This document shows, piece after piece, positions 25,276 to 37,197 of a stretch of 64,000 nucleotides of DNA. Made by a program: the position numbers and the translations under genes. The stretch is from Helichrysum umbraculigerum (taxonomy: Eukaryota > Streptophyta > Magnoliopsida > Asterales > Asteraceae). The notes under the pieces were generated by a model that was given only the letters and a program-made list of their open reading frames with translations, had not been told where the DNA came from and searched no databases. The stretch is from assembly GCA_949592205.1 (NCBI GenBank), contig CATIUR010000003.1, positions 164,661,759 to 164,725,758 on the forward strand, read 5' to 3'. Position 1 is the first letter of the stretch. Every line of letters begins with the position of its first letter.

Positions 25276-25775
25276 ATTAATTTGTTTCTTTATGTCTATA
25301 ATTAGGATAAAAATATATTATATTAATTTGTTTTGACATTTTTTACATCGTCATCTTCACACGTCTCATATATGTTATTAAATTCATCAATTTGTTGGTA
25401 ATTATACTCAATTAATTGGGCATAATAAACATGATTAATATTGGTTCAATCCTTAAAGTTTCATTTTTTTTTCGTTTTAACCACTCAATTGTTTTTTCTT
25501 ATGATTTAATATTTCATATTAACCTTAATAAGCATCATCATATTTCAATATAGGAACACATATGAGATTAAAAGTATAGTATTCACCAGGAAATGATGAC
25601 TTTAGCAGACATTTAAATTTTTTTGATCGTATATTTCATATCTACTATTTCATATTACGATATAAATTGTTGTAAGATTTTCTTGATGCAGCCCGCAATT
25701 TTCGCGGGTTTTGATCTAGTTAGTAATGCATTAAAGGGAGTATTCAATAATGGTCAAAGTATAACGGGTGACTTA

Positions 25776-25868
25776 GACCACTCGTAACCCATAACACCAG
25801 AACGCCCATTTTTCAGGCGTCACGTCAGCATTAACACCAGAACGCCCATTTCACCTTCCTAGCCCATA
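25776..25868. repeat. 93-base Harbinger-end-like unit, outer copy
   Basis: Begins GACCACTCGTAACCC and ends CCTAGCCCATA; it directly precedes the Harbinger end GACCACTCGTAACGC. An inverted copy (about 90% alike) sits at 27851-27943, in the middle of the element. Each copy contains AACACCAGAACGCCC twice. Confidence 0.85.
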
Positions 25869-26162
25869 AGACCACTCGTAACGCTCGTATGTGGCACGCG
25901 TTCTCGGGCTTCAGAACGCCCCTAACGCGGCGTTCTGGAGGGGCGTTTTGGTGGTGTCATCGGGGCAAAAATGGAGAATAAACGGGCGTTTTCGTAGGAC
26001 CCACACCCCTTTTCTTTTTCTTCTCTCTTTTCTTTCGCCATTTGAATAAAAAAAAAACTTTTTTTTCAAAAACTAACCGTTAAACGGTTTTAACAAAAAA
26101 AGAAAAAAAAAATCATACGCTTCTCCCAACGGTTTTATTTATTTATTTTTTTTAAACCCACC

Positions 26163-26182
26163 TAATCTATCTATATATATAC
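26163..26182 (+). promoter_or_regulatory. TATA-like box of Harbinger ORF1
   Basis: CTATCTATATATATACC about 120 bases before the ATG at 26295. The transposase gene has the same CTATCTATATATAC on the other strand near 29650-29662, so the two convergent genes share a core promoter motif. Confidence 0.5.
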
Positions 26183-26294
26183 CACACCACCTCCATCTAT
26201 TTTTCATCCCATTTTCATCATCCATCCAAAAAATCATCAAACACCACCACCCCCATTTTTTTTCCCTCAACCCAATTTCACCACCTTCATCACC

Positions 26295-27549
26295 ATGTCG
26301 AATCCAAATGCATACCTAAATCCCGACCACAATCAATCCCAAAATTCGGATAACATGTCATAAACCAACCTAATGTTATTCGAAACAACCAACACACCCG
26401 GACCGAGTGGCTTTACCTCAAATTTACGTCCGAATATGCCATCGGGCGAAATGTTTCCACCATACGGAATGTATCAACAACAATTTGATCCAAACCAACA
26501 ACAATACGGATATTTTTCTAACCCGTATTTCCAACAACAACCGTTCCAACCTCCTCAACAACAACCGTTCCCACAACAACCGTTCCAACAACCCGAACAA
26601 ACGGATGAACAAATCTCCCAACGACCCGGAAAGCAAGTCGCACCAACCCCTAAAAAAAGAAGCCACAGAAAGAAAAATGACGGGGAAAAAAAGACGTGCA
26701 ACAAGCGGCAATGGGCGCCAAAAGAACTAGCGTGGTTAGGAACTTGCTGGTGCGACACGTCCGAGGACTCGACCGTCGGCAACTCACAAAAGAGGGGAAC
26801 TATGTGGGGTACTATTGAAGAAAAGTTTTTGTCCAACAATTATGGTTGGGTTCGCGGCGCCGACCAACTATCATCGAAGTGGCGTGTTGTTAATAATACC
26901 TGCAAAAACTTCAACGGTATTTATACTGAGGTGTCCCGAACTTGGGGAAGCGGTCGAGACTTAAGAATGGTGTACGATCAAGCCGTAGCCGAATACTACG
27001 ACACGTATGGAAAGACATTCACCATGAAGGAGGCTTGGAATGCGGTCAAAGATCACCCGAAATGGAAAGCACCACCGTCGGTTGGTGGAACCGGATTACG
27101 CGACGAGGAAGATGATTATTTTGATCAATATGTTGATCTCTCTGCCGACCACCATCCATCAGCATCAAACGAGCTATTTGGGCCCGACTCACTTCCAAGG
27201 CCCATGGGCCGAAACAGAGCCCGAAAAGCGCGCTAGAAGTTTCGGTTCTTCCGATCCGGCGACATCATCCCCAACATCCACCCCGAACGAAAAGGTGGAT
27301 GAGGCGATAGAGAATATAGCCAAATACAAGGCCGAAATGTTAGCCGCAAGAAAAGCATCGATTGAGATGATCACTCGTCAAGAAAGACTTCGAACTGCTA
27401 TGCAAGGTGTTTAATTTCTCCAAATCAACACCGCCGACATCAGGGATCCTAGTGACCGCGCAGCAGTTGCGAGAATGAAGGAAACGTTTCGGAATAAGTT
27501 TCGGGAGTTCTACGTAGCCGATGATGAAAACGAGGATGACGACGAGTAG
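26295..27549 (+). pseudogene. Harbinger ORF1 (SANT/trihelix-like DNA-binding protein), broken
   Basis: In PIF/Harbinger elements ORF1 is a Myb/SANT-like protein that acts with the transposase in DNA binding. The ATG at 26295 (MSNPNAYLNPDHNQSQNSD) runs only 22 codons to a TAA at 26361; the same frame continues with a Met at 26373. It has a Q/P-rich N-terminal part (repeated FQQQPFQ), a basic block (PKKRSHRKK), then a SANT-like domain with spaced Trp residues (W.PKELAWLGTCWCDTSED, TMWGTIEEKF, SSKWRVVN, AWNAVKDHPKW). Near 27190-27236 the frame shifts by one base; a coiled-coil-like tail (KVDEAIENIAKYKAEMLAAR) follows, meets a TAA at 27412 and resumes to DDENEDDDE and a stop at 27547-27549. So two nonsense changes and one frameshift. 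Confidence 0.8.
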
Positions 27550-27733
27550 TTTTTATTTGTTGCTTATTTTTTTCTAATTCTAGGACTTAATCGCAATCTT
27601 TAATTTATTGTTAGGATTGTAACGTTTTTATTTTTAGTATTGTAACGTTTTTATTTTTATGAAATAATCGCAAATTTTAATTTTTGTACTTTTTTTTTCT
27701 ATCATAATCTATTTTAATTTACCTCTATTTATA

Positions 27734-28060
27734 TAATTATTGTATTGTATTTTATTTAAATTGTATTTGTTTTGTTAAATAAATGAAAATTAAATTTAAT
27801 TAGTGGGTGGGTGGGTGGGTCCCAGAGGGGGAAAAAGATGCGTTCTGGTTTATGGGTTAGGAAGGTGAAAGGGGCGTTCTGGTGTTAATGCTGACGTAGC
27901 GTCTGAAAAATGGGTGTTCTGGTGTTATGGGTTACGAGTGGTCTAAACCAGAACGCCCTTTTTTCTCCCCTCTGGGACCCACCCACCCACTAACTAAATT
28001 TAATTTTCATTTACTTAACAAAACAAATACAATTTAAATAAAATACAATACAATAAATTA
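27734..28060. repeat. Large palindrome between the two Harbinger genes
   Basis: About 117 bases at 27734-27850 (ATTGTATTTGTTTTGTTAA, AGTGGGTGGGTGGG, CCCAGAGGGG, GCGTTCTGGTTTA) recur inverted at 27944-28060. The inverted 93-base Harbinger-end-like unit lies between the arms. Confidence 0.88.
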
Positions 28061-28185
28061 CTTAAAAAAATACAATACAATAATTAAAATACAATACAAT
28101 ACAATAACTTAAATAAAATACAATACAATAATTAAAATACAATACAATACAATAACTAAAATAAAATACAATACAATAATATCTA
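28036..28185. repeat. ACAAT-type simple repeat
   Basis: Repeated AAAATACAATACAATA units just after the transposase stop codon, probably the 3' untranslated part of the transposase gene. Confidence 0.8.
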
Positions 28186-28194
28186 ATAAAATAA

Positions 28195-29508
28195 TTAAGT
28201 CGTTGATTGATTTAAGCTGCGAAAGTTTGGTGGAAGCGTCCAAATGTGCTCGGTTAGATCGTCCCGTAGTTGCTCGTGCACATGTTTGTCACGTATTTCC
28301 TTTATTCTAGATGCTCGATCTTCAACACGAGTCGTAAAATCACGACGATGTCGGTTAGCAGGGTCGTCGATCATTTCCTGCTCGATAGATGATATTGCGA
28401 AACCGTTATCCTCTTGGATCATGTTATGTAATATGACACAAGTATACAACTGTCTTCGCATCCTGTTGACACTTATCGATCTCCCCGCAATCTTTAAAAT
28501 TGCAAACCTTCCTTGAAGTACACCAAAAGCCCTTTCGACATCTTTTCGTGCACTTTCTTGAAATCTCTTGAACTTGGCTCGTTTATCATCAGTAGGGGAG
28601 TGAAAGGCTTTGACAAGTGTATACCAATCTGGATAAATACCATTAGCAAGATAATAGCCTTTTATGTAGTGATGTCCATTGACATCAAAAGATGTGGGTG
28701 GACCAGTGTTATTTTTGATGGAATCGAACAACGGAGAGTGGTTTAAGACGTTGATGTCGTTGTTCGAACCCGCCATGCCAAAAAAAAGCATGTCATATCC
28801 ACATGTCGTATGAAGCAACAGCTTCAAGTATAATGGTCGGGTGTCCGTGATCACCTCTAGTATACTGCCCTTTCCATGCATTCGGGCAATTCTTCCATTG
28901 CCAATGCATACAGTCAATGCTCCCTAGCATTCCTTTAAACCCATGTTTCTGCGCGTGTGCTACGTATAGCCGAGCAATATCTGTAGCCGTCGGCGCCCTC
29001 AAATATTCCGCCGAGTATAAATCGAAGACACACTTACAAAAGTTGTTTAGACAGTCGGTTGACGTTTTTTCACCCATTTGTAACTATTCGTCGAACATAT
29101 CAGGGGACGTGCCATACGCCAATTGGCGCATGGCGGACGTGCACTTTTGTAGCGTGGTAAAACCAAGCCGACCAAGTGCATCTATTTTTGTTTAAAATAT
29201 TGAAAGTGCTCGAGAATAGGTTCGATAGAGTAGTCGGATATACCTTGTACGATCCGAACAAATAATTGTCGATGCATACGAAAGTGTCGTTTAAACAAGT
29301 TTGGAGGATACTTTGGGTGCTCAGAAAAGTAGTCGTCCCACAAACGTTGTTGGGCACCTTCACGATCTTTAGGAATGTAGCCTCGACTGCGTGGTGGTCT
29401 TGAACTTTGACCGACGTCGATATTTTGTTGAGCCTTGTATTGTTGCAGAAGTTCAACAGCAAGTTCATCTTCCGAAGAAGATTCGCAAATCAAATTTATT
29501 GAATCCAT
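28195..29508 (-). pseudogene. PIF/Harbinger transposase (DDE), broken
   Basis: Reads from an ATG at 29508 (MDSINLICESSSEDE) to a stop near 28195 (RSLNQSTT). All three catalytic positions can be seen: Asp in GSIDCMHWQWKNCP, Asp in AGSNNDINVL, and Glu in RKDVERAFGVLQGRFA. This is the domain that cuts and pastes the element at TWA sites. The frame is broken: a frameshift at FKQK/IDALGRL (about 29185-29195), a TAG inside MFDE/LQMGEK (about 29085), and a TGA plus one extra T in a T run at SYDMWI/HAFFGMAG (about 28785-28795). Activity from this copy is unlikely. The window-start copy (1-207) is a close relative. Confidence 0.88.
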
Positions 29509-29649
29509 TGTTTTAGTTTTTTTTGTTTGAAGTGTAAAATTGAAAATGGGTGTAAAATTATGATGGTGAATGAGAGTGTTTGATGTGTGTTGGTGGTGAA
29601 AGGGTTGTGAAAGTGTATGAAGTTTGATGAAAATGGTGTATGTATGTTT

Positions 29650-29662
29650 AGTATATATAGAT
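29650..29662 (-). promoter_or_regulatory. TATA-like box of Harbinger transposase
   Basis: CTATCTATATATAC on the minus strand, about 145 bases upstream of the ATG at 29508. Confidence 0.45.
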
Positions 29663-31107
29663 AGAGAAGTGGTTTGGAAAAAAAATTAAAAAGTTTGTAC
29701 CGTTGGAGGAGCGTGGATCATGTTTTCAATTTTTTTTTTTTTTTTTTTTAAACTGTTTGAAAACGGTCCAAATTTAAAAAAAAAAAACGTTTTTTTTTTA
29801 AATCCGATTTAACGTTCGCAAGAAAAGGGAAAAAAGAAAAATTGAATGGGTCCCAAATGAAAGCTCATTCTTCGCTCGTTTTTGTCCACACGACGCCACC
29901 AGAACGCCCCGGCAGAACGCTGCGTTCTGGCATTTTGAAGCTCGGGAACACGTGCCACCTCGGTGCGTTACGAACGGTCTTACGATTACAAGGGTTTGAC
30001 GGTGGTAGCCCACCGGACAAACCACCACGTCCACGTGTAGTAAAGAGGATGATGCGGTGGTGACGAGGATACAATCTTAAAAATATTATCGTTATTCATT
30101 TCTTTATTATTATCTTGTTACTTTATTTTTTATTTTTGTATCTTTTCTTATCTCATCTTCTTGTTATTTATATATCAAAGGAAAAATCTTAAAAATAATA
30201 AGGACCATTGGATTAGGCTCCTTAATTATAGGGTTAATATTAATGGTTTAATCACCAAACTTTCAACTTTTTTTTTGTTTTAACCCTTCTACTTTTTTAT
30301 AATGTTTTAAACATTTAACTTTAAATTTACTTGTTAAATTAACCATTATGACTTGTTATCACAGGTTAATCATTTTAATATTTTCAAAAATCAATTTAAT
30401 CTCAATTATTCCACATAAGTAATGGTTTTACTCTTTAAATGAGTTGAATCTACATAAAAAAATTATTATTATATCACCTCTAAAAAATAACTTTATCTAA
30501 GGAATTTTACATAAATTAATGCATACACTCACTATATATAAACTTATTTTATTCTAAACAAATAAAATATTTAAATGTATATCCGATAGATAATGAGAAA
30601 CATGGAACAATTGTTTTTCCCATGTTAACAAAAGAGTTCAACATTTTGATGTGTTCATTTATATACTCTGTATATGTCCATTTTTTTAAGGTGTAACGTC
30701 TTTCTTATACTTGATACATATATATTAAGATAACCATATAGATTAAAGATTAATAAATCGAAAGTAGTACTAAAATTTATACGTACAATTTGAAAGTTAC
30801 AAAAACAAAGATTCATAGTATTTGCATTTAAAGTAACATATAGACAAAAGCTTATAAATAGAAAATTAATGTAAAAAGGACGAGTAGTTTATGAAAAATT
30901 AGAGACATGTCATCTTTAAAAAAGATAATGTGTATCCTTGGAACTAATTTGTTATATTCTACAAGTATGTATATATATGCCAATATATAGTTTATTTTTA
31001 TTATTATACTTAGTCAACTTAAGCTAATACTTAGAAGTTGACGTATGTCAATTTTCTACATGAGATACGTTTACTTTATATATAATATATATATATATTA
31101 TATATTA

Positions 31108-31145
31108 CTAGGTGGTATTTTTGACCATGCATAGCACGGTCAATA
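31108..31145 (-). mobile_element. Possible Helitron 3' end
   Basis: On the minus strand: GACCGTGCTATGCATGGTC (a hairpin) followed by AAAAATACCACCTAG and T. This fits a Helitron 3' terminus. The body would extend to higher coordinates; no 5' end was recognised. Confidence 0.4.
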
Positions 31146-31895
31146 AACGCTCACGTTTATTTATAAAATGGACGTATATGTGTTTCACTTGGCTAACTTT
31201 CAAGATCTTTTGTTGAAAACGTTGGGAATACCGAGTTACATTTGGATTAATTTAGTGACCATAACATGATAATTTCAAAAATACTCCGTAAATTTAGTGT
31301 CGGGCAAAATGGGTGATATTTGAAGTGAATTGCAATAAGCAAACGAAATTCTATAGTATGACAAGGATAAATTGGAAAGATAGTTATTTGCACCAATATT
31401 CTCCTATAGTTGTATCATCATCCATATATGTGCCCTCCGATTCACCCTATAGGCCAATACCCATGCCTCGTCCCAACTAACTACTCTCGTTCTCCTGTAG
31501 TCCTAGCTAGCCTATGATTCCGATTTTCCACAATCTTTTTTTTTTTCTGTTTCAATTTCCCATACATGAGATACCCACTACTCCATAGTACGACCTTAAC
31601 AACCATGTCTACTCAACTTGAACCGCTTCCACCTTCACCCCAACTTTCTCAACTTCACTTAGAATTAAAAGATAATAAAAATTACTTTTAGTTTAAAGAA
31701 ATGATGCTAAAAGTAACTTAAAGTTGATACTGAAACACATCTTTGAAATATTTAGTTACACACTCACGGAGTGGTGCTTCACATGGATTTTGGTTTATAA
31801 TGTTTACACAGATCTAGATATTGTTACAATAAAAATTAGAAAATTTAAACATCAAATATATATTACTATCTAGAAATAAAATACGAATACTTTTT

Positions 31896-31897
31896 AT

Positions 31898-31980
<83 letters not shown>
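31896..31980. repeat. (CA)n(TA)n microsatellite
   Basis: About ten CA units run straight into about thirty TA units. Confidence 0.95.
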
Positions 31981-31982
<2 letters not shown>

Positions 31983-34306
31983 ATACACTCTAGTAAAACC
32001 ACTAATAAATGTGTAAATGTCATGACCTGCAAAGAAACCAGCGGAGCATTATTCTTTATCTTAGAACAGTAAATGTATAGATCAAAGGGTTGTTGATCAT
32101 GAAGAAATGATCAGAAATAAAGGAAAACGTACCTTTGATGTCCTTCAAAACCTTGCAACCTGTGAACCTGATAAATATATTACTATGGAATGAATAAGAT
32201 CAAGTCAGTGGTTAGAAGTTTGAACCCGTATATACATCTAGAGTTTAAAATGAATCGAAAGAAAATGATCATGTAAACCCAAACACTAATAAGTAATAAT
32301 CCGTAGCTCAAACTAAAATGTGAAACATATCTTAACCAACAAGAATCAAGAAAAAGAGCTAATATCACCACCTCTATAAATACTCAAAGACAAAAGCAGT
32401 ACCATCACGAACTACCCAATTACATTAAAAGATCACGTAAAAAACGGTAAAAAAACAAAAACTTTAACTAGCATGATCAAGTAAGTTTATATATATATAG
32501 TCAAAACTAACAAAGAGAGATACAGGAGGGGGAAAAAAAAGGTCCAAACTCAAATCTGGAATTACCAAACCAAATTAATAACATAAACCCCACACTATTG
32601 TTAGTGTGAAGATTGAACAATCAAACTCGAATCCAAAACTTGCAGAAATCTTAGAAAACCCAGTGAATTAAGGATGAGCACCAAAAATATATAGAATAAT
32701 AGAATATAGAACTTACGAGGAGACACAGATGATTGCTATCATCTTCGTATGTTATGTTAATGCTAGATACACGAAAATAATAGGGGAGAAATATACATCG
32801 AGAGGAAAATAAACAAATTGACCATTATGGAAATATCATATTGGAACATGTAATTTCATTGTTTATTATGTGTACATTATAAAATAAGAGATATATCATT
32901 AAGAAATTGTAAATAATAAACACATATATAGACATTTATTTATATCCATATAAAAACATGATTATTAGTCACAATCATTTAACTTGATCTGATTCATCTT
33001 CGATTTTCTACCGTCTAGTAAAATTGTGACGTATCATTAATTAATGAATTTCATAATTGTTTGAACAAACTCAAATGTCTTTGGTTATACACTTTATCTA
33101 GGGTGTCATAGTAAGAGACATTTGGTAGCCATATGTACTTTCACAAGACTATAGAGTTTAGAAGAGCATTTGCTTTTAGCGCTCGATCTTCTATTCCATA
33201 TAAAAGATTATATACATCAAACTTTTGTAAAGATGAACTTTGAGTTAAGTTTAGAAGCTTTATGGTTTAAGTAGAGTTCTTGGAGTTTTAAGGCTAATTA
33301 ACTTGTTTTAAAATATGACTTAACTTTTACCTTATTGTTAAATGAATTCAAGGTACCTATTTTTAATTTATTTTGTTTTTGTAATGACGCACGCACGACG
33401 ACCTTGAATTTTGATTGACATATTCATGACTCTATTACTTTAATTTATATATTAGGACGTTAGTGAAGGATTAGTCTCTGCATAATCTATAAACAAGATA
33501 AATATTGCATCAAAAAGCCTAAAAATTCATCATCATTTAATTATTAGGTGAAGTGACAAAATAAATTGGGTTTGGCTAACTTGTACATTAAGGTCACAAG
33601 ATAAACCTCATTAAATGTACTAAAACTTTCTAAATATATAACAAAATTCATATATTAAACTCAATAGTTTTCAATTATACATCTTTATCAATTACAATTT
33701 AATTTATATTATATATAGCAAATTCAACTTCATTAAATATTATTAACTTAGACATCTAAGGACACAAGTTGAGTTTTGCTGGTTATATATAAAGATAAGG
33801 TACAAACATCAAGTAGTTATAGGACTATCTAGTACGTGATGGATGCATCAACTATCAATTATATATATGCATGTGGAGCACTTTTTTGAAGTAAAAATAA
33901 TCTAATTTTTACATATAAAATTTGTAAAAGTTTTGCAATATATCAACGTCCAACGCATCTATCCCGTCAGCTTAATTTAGAAACATAACGAATTCTATTA
34001 TATTTTTATTTACAAAGTCAACAATCTACCACGATCTTTCTCGGAAATAACTTGGTTAAACTGGTCGACATCTACCTATCCGAATCAGATAACTTGCAAT
34101 TTATGCAGACTATAATGAAATAATTATCAACACATCAGTTAAGTCAATTAGATTAGTTTATTGTAAGTTGACATGAGCTTAGATTAAACTATTCATTAAA
34201 GCCTGCAACGCAACATATCATTATGTCACTTCTATCAGGCCTTCTGTTTGCTCTAAGAAAATTTTAACGGGAATTCAACCAGTTTTGAGCTGCGCTACTC
34301 GATATC

Positions 34307-34319
34307 TATAAATATAGCA
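34307..34319 (+). promoter_or_regulatory. TATA box of the intact GLR gene
   Basis: CTATAAATATAGC lies 41 bases before the ATG at 34360, so the 5' leader would be very short (about 10-20 bases). Confidence 0.5.
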
Positions 34320-34359
34320 TACAATTCTTCTTGTTCGTATACACATACTGCTCGATAAT

Positions 34360-36684
34360 ATGAAGCATAACGGCCTTATTTCCTTTGTGTTCTTTTTTGT
34401 GTGGCTTTCTATTTCGGTGAATGCTACCAGACTAGAGAAATATATTCAAGAGCAAGGTGATATTGTACCTTTAGACGTATGTGGAGGTAAGACGTTGTTA
34501 CAATACATCAAATATTTCTGAGTGCATATAAGTGCTACTACATTATATTTGCCTAATTTGAGAGATATAGAAAATATAGGTAATGTTTTAGAAAGAATGT
34601 GTTGCTCATATATTAATACACTTGTACGTGTTTATGATTAACGAGATATCTCATGAAGATGATGATTTCAGCGCCCTTCATGTTATAAATTCAAGGAAAA
34701 ATAGATAAATTAAGTATAACGTTTCTTTTATTAATCGATATGTGTTTTGGTATACGATTTGCATGTACCAGAGATTGTTGGACCAGGATGGAACATAACA
34801 AAGCCAGGGATAAGTCCATGCCCAACATTAGTAGTATGGGTTCCGAAAAAAGCAGGCTTCACCGAGTTCGTTAAACTCAACAAAGATAACCAAGTAGAAG
34901 GTGGATTTTCGATAGCCATATTCTGTTATGCCTTGCAAGAATTACCCTTCAACGTTCAACCTATATTCAACCCTTATATCAATAATAATGGGCAGATAAA
35001 CGGTACCTATGATGAACTTCTGAGGCACATTCAAGGCCAGGTACCTTTTTCATTATATGCGCATCTCAAGTTTGACAATGTTAAGTAATTATAACAAAGC
35101 AATGGGTCTAAGCTTTAAAAGCTGAAACATTTTCTAATTTCTATCTTGCAGACTTGCCAGGCTGTCGCAGGTGATATTACGATCACAGGGAGTAGAGCTC
35201 AGTACGTGTCCTTTACAATTCCCTATTTAAGGGCTGATGTTTACATGCTTGTACTTTCTGCACAAGAATGGAAGCAAAACCTCTGGACGTTTATGAAGCC
35301 ATTTACGCCTAGTCTATGGATCTCAATAGTTTGTGCATGTCTCTTCGTTGGAATTGGGCTTTCCATATTAGAGTCTCGTGCTGAGAACCCCAAATTTGCC
35401 GGCCCAATTTATACAAAGGTTGCCATGATTGTATGGTTCCCTATTTCGACATTCTTCTTCCAGGAAGGTACTATTTTAATCTTCAGATAGTTGCATGAAT
35501 GTCTTCTATGAATGCTTCCTGAACTTAATGGCATATAATACCAAATGGCCTGGTTATTTTCAGTATTAAAAGTTATACACTAAACAATAGACCTTTTGAA
35601 ATTTCTCTGTAATAGTTAACCTGCCTGTATAAATTATTCAAATATCACCATCCTAAGTTTTTGAAATATTAATTAAATGATGAATCAGTTCTTTTCTGCT
35701 GAAACATAGAAATCCAGGGAACATACTAGAGAAACAAAAGGTAGCTAATTAAGATTTAAAATTATTCGTTCATATGGTTTGCAGGAAAGATACTCAACCG
35801 ATGCTCTAAGGTCGTCCTCGTTATGTGGCTATGTATGATATTCATAGTACTGCAGATTTTCACTGCCACTTTGTCCTCATGGTTGACATTAAATCAGCTC
35901 AATCCCAAATTTCCTACAAGCTTTGAAAACGTTGGCTATCAAAATGGGTCCTTTCTAAAAGATTTCATAATGCAACGATGCAATTGTAATGGCAAGAATT
36001 TACAGCCTCTCAGCAGCTACGAAGAATTTAGAAACGCTTTGTCCACTGGTCGCGTAGATGCTATTCTTGATATACTGCCATATACAGATCTCTTTCTTGC
36101 CAAGTATGGGTCTGACGATTACATGAAAGTTGGACCTGTAAACCAGGAATCGGGCATTTCTTTTGTAAGTCTTTTCTCTTCCCTGCTTAGGCTACTGCTG
36201 TTAATTTGATTTAACTTTTTCATCAGTTTGTCACTAGCCAAATTGCTGAAGAACAAAAAACGAGAAATCATAAAAGGTGTATTTACCTAATGTGTGTGTC
36301 TAATAATCAAACCTGCAGGCATTTCCTCTGAATACTTCGTATTTAGAAGTCTTCTCTAGGGCAGTGATTAATGTGACTGAGAGCGTAAATATGCTGAATA
36401 TGAAGAAAAAGTATCTTGGGTTTTCTACACATGATAACACAAAATCAAATCAAGCCCGTCCACAAAGTCTTGGTGTTACGAGTTTTACTGGATTATTCAT
36501 TTTCATGGCCGTTGTGACTTTATCAGCCATTGTCGTGTCAGAAATTTCCCTTAGGCGTGGAAAGGATAAAGTTGGAGCTGATCAAGAAGAAGAAGAAGAG
36601 CTGCATGATAATCATGCTGAAGTATCTAGACAAGTTCCGGTGAATATCCCATATTACCATGAACGTATATTTAATATATACTAA
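34360..36684 (+). CDS. Short glutamate receptor-like channel lacking the amino-terminal domain
   Basis: Ligand-gated, GLR-type cation channel subunit, expected at a cell membrane. Five exons: 34360-34486, 34772-35040, 35152-35467, 35785-36164, 36319-36684; all introns GT-AG; 485 residues, no internal stop. Residues 1-22 are a signal peptide (MKHNGLISFVFFFVWLSISV). Residues ~60-180 are ligand-binding lobe S1 (WVPKKAGFTEFV; GDITITGSR with conserved Arg147). M1 is ~186-206, pore loop ~219-235, M3 ~247-269 with gate motif IFTATLSS where plant GLRs usually have SYTANLTS. S2 follows (ENVGYQNGSF; D333 kept, next residue I where D-E is usual) and M4 is ~415-438. The tail is acidic (DQEEEEELHD). Plant GLRs are normally ~900 residues with a ~400-residue periplasmic-protein-like domain before S1; here only about 37 residues separate signal peptide and S1. 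The exon 2 acceptor (CCAG at 34768-34771) is my choice on frame. Confidence 0.88.
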
Positions 36685-37188
36685 TTAATCTATTTAGTTA
36701 AACGTTTAGTTTCTATTTGTTCAATGTTGTAGGAACGTCTTGCATCGATCTGTCGACCACTCAATATTGACCTAATCAGGGAAGCTAGAAGTTAAATGAC
36801 TTAACCAGTTGTTGGTCAATGGTGAATTTATGTTCCCCACAGCGGTATTTTGTGATATATGTTTGTATGCTTGAGTTCGTAACATTCTTGATGATGGGTT
36901 TTATTCTGTGATGTTAGTATTTGTGACAAATATACTTGTACATATTTGTATATTTTGGTAATAATAATCAATCAAATATAAGTATGCATATATGATTTTG
37001 GTTGGTCACGTTCTTGTAATATTTTTAATTGGTTACTTTGCTTTCTTACACTCGGAATTTTTCACTCACAAATAAACACAGAAATAAAAAAGAGTTGGAT
37101 ATACAACGTAAGATAGTTTTATTCATCAAGTGAATTTACATTTGTAGAAAAAATTCCAACTATACAAGCCCAATTGTGAAAGGTCGGG
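36685..37188. other. GLR 3' flank, nothing else
   Basis: Presumed 3' untranslated region and intergenic sequence. Confidence 0.45.
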
Positions 37189-37197
37189 TATTTTCAA

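Larger units (their letters stand above)
21731..25719 (+). mobile_element. Non-autonomous Helitron containing a solo LTR
   Basis: Starts TCTCTTTTTACTATTATTGG. Ends with the hairpin CCCGCAATTTTCGCGGG followed by TTTTGATCTAG, then T: the Helitron 3' signature of a short GC hairpin plus CTRR, inserted between A and T. Without the nested LTR (22683-25275) it is about 1.4 kb. The 5' block is duplicated with a 369-base period (second start near 22100), and each block contains further short repeats of AATCGGTTGCGAAATTTCAG. No Rep/helicase frame. Confidence 0.7.
25870..29979. mobile_element. PIF/Harbinger element with both ORFs (mutated)
   Basis: 4110 bases. Left end GACCACTCGTAACGC and right end GCGTTACGAACGGTC are inverted repeats; similarity continues inwards for ~90 bases (TGGCACGCGTTCTCGGGCTTC / GAAGCTCGGGAACACGTGCCA-type blocks). 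TAA precedes and TTA follows, a TWA site as expected for PIF though not an exact direct repeat. It contains ORF1 (26295-27549, plus) and the transposase (29508-28195, minus) facing each other, with a palindrome between. Both are broken. Confidence 0.88.
29983..34300. other. 4.3-kb intergenic region, no gene
   Basis: AT-rich sequence with a Helitron-type 3' end and a microsatellite, listed separately. No reading frame longer than about 70 codons with any recognisable feature was found. Confidence 0.6.

Noticed and set aside
26424..26839. Minus-strand frames of 94-95 codons opposite Harbinger ORF1
   Set aside because: Shadows of the Q/P-rich and basic ORF1 region.
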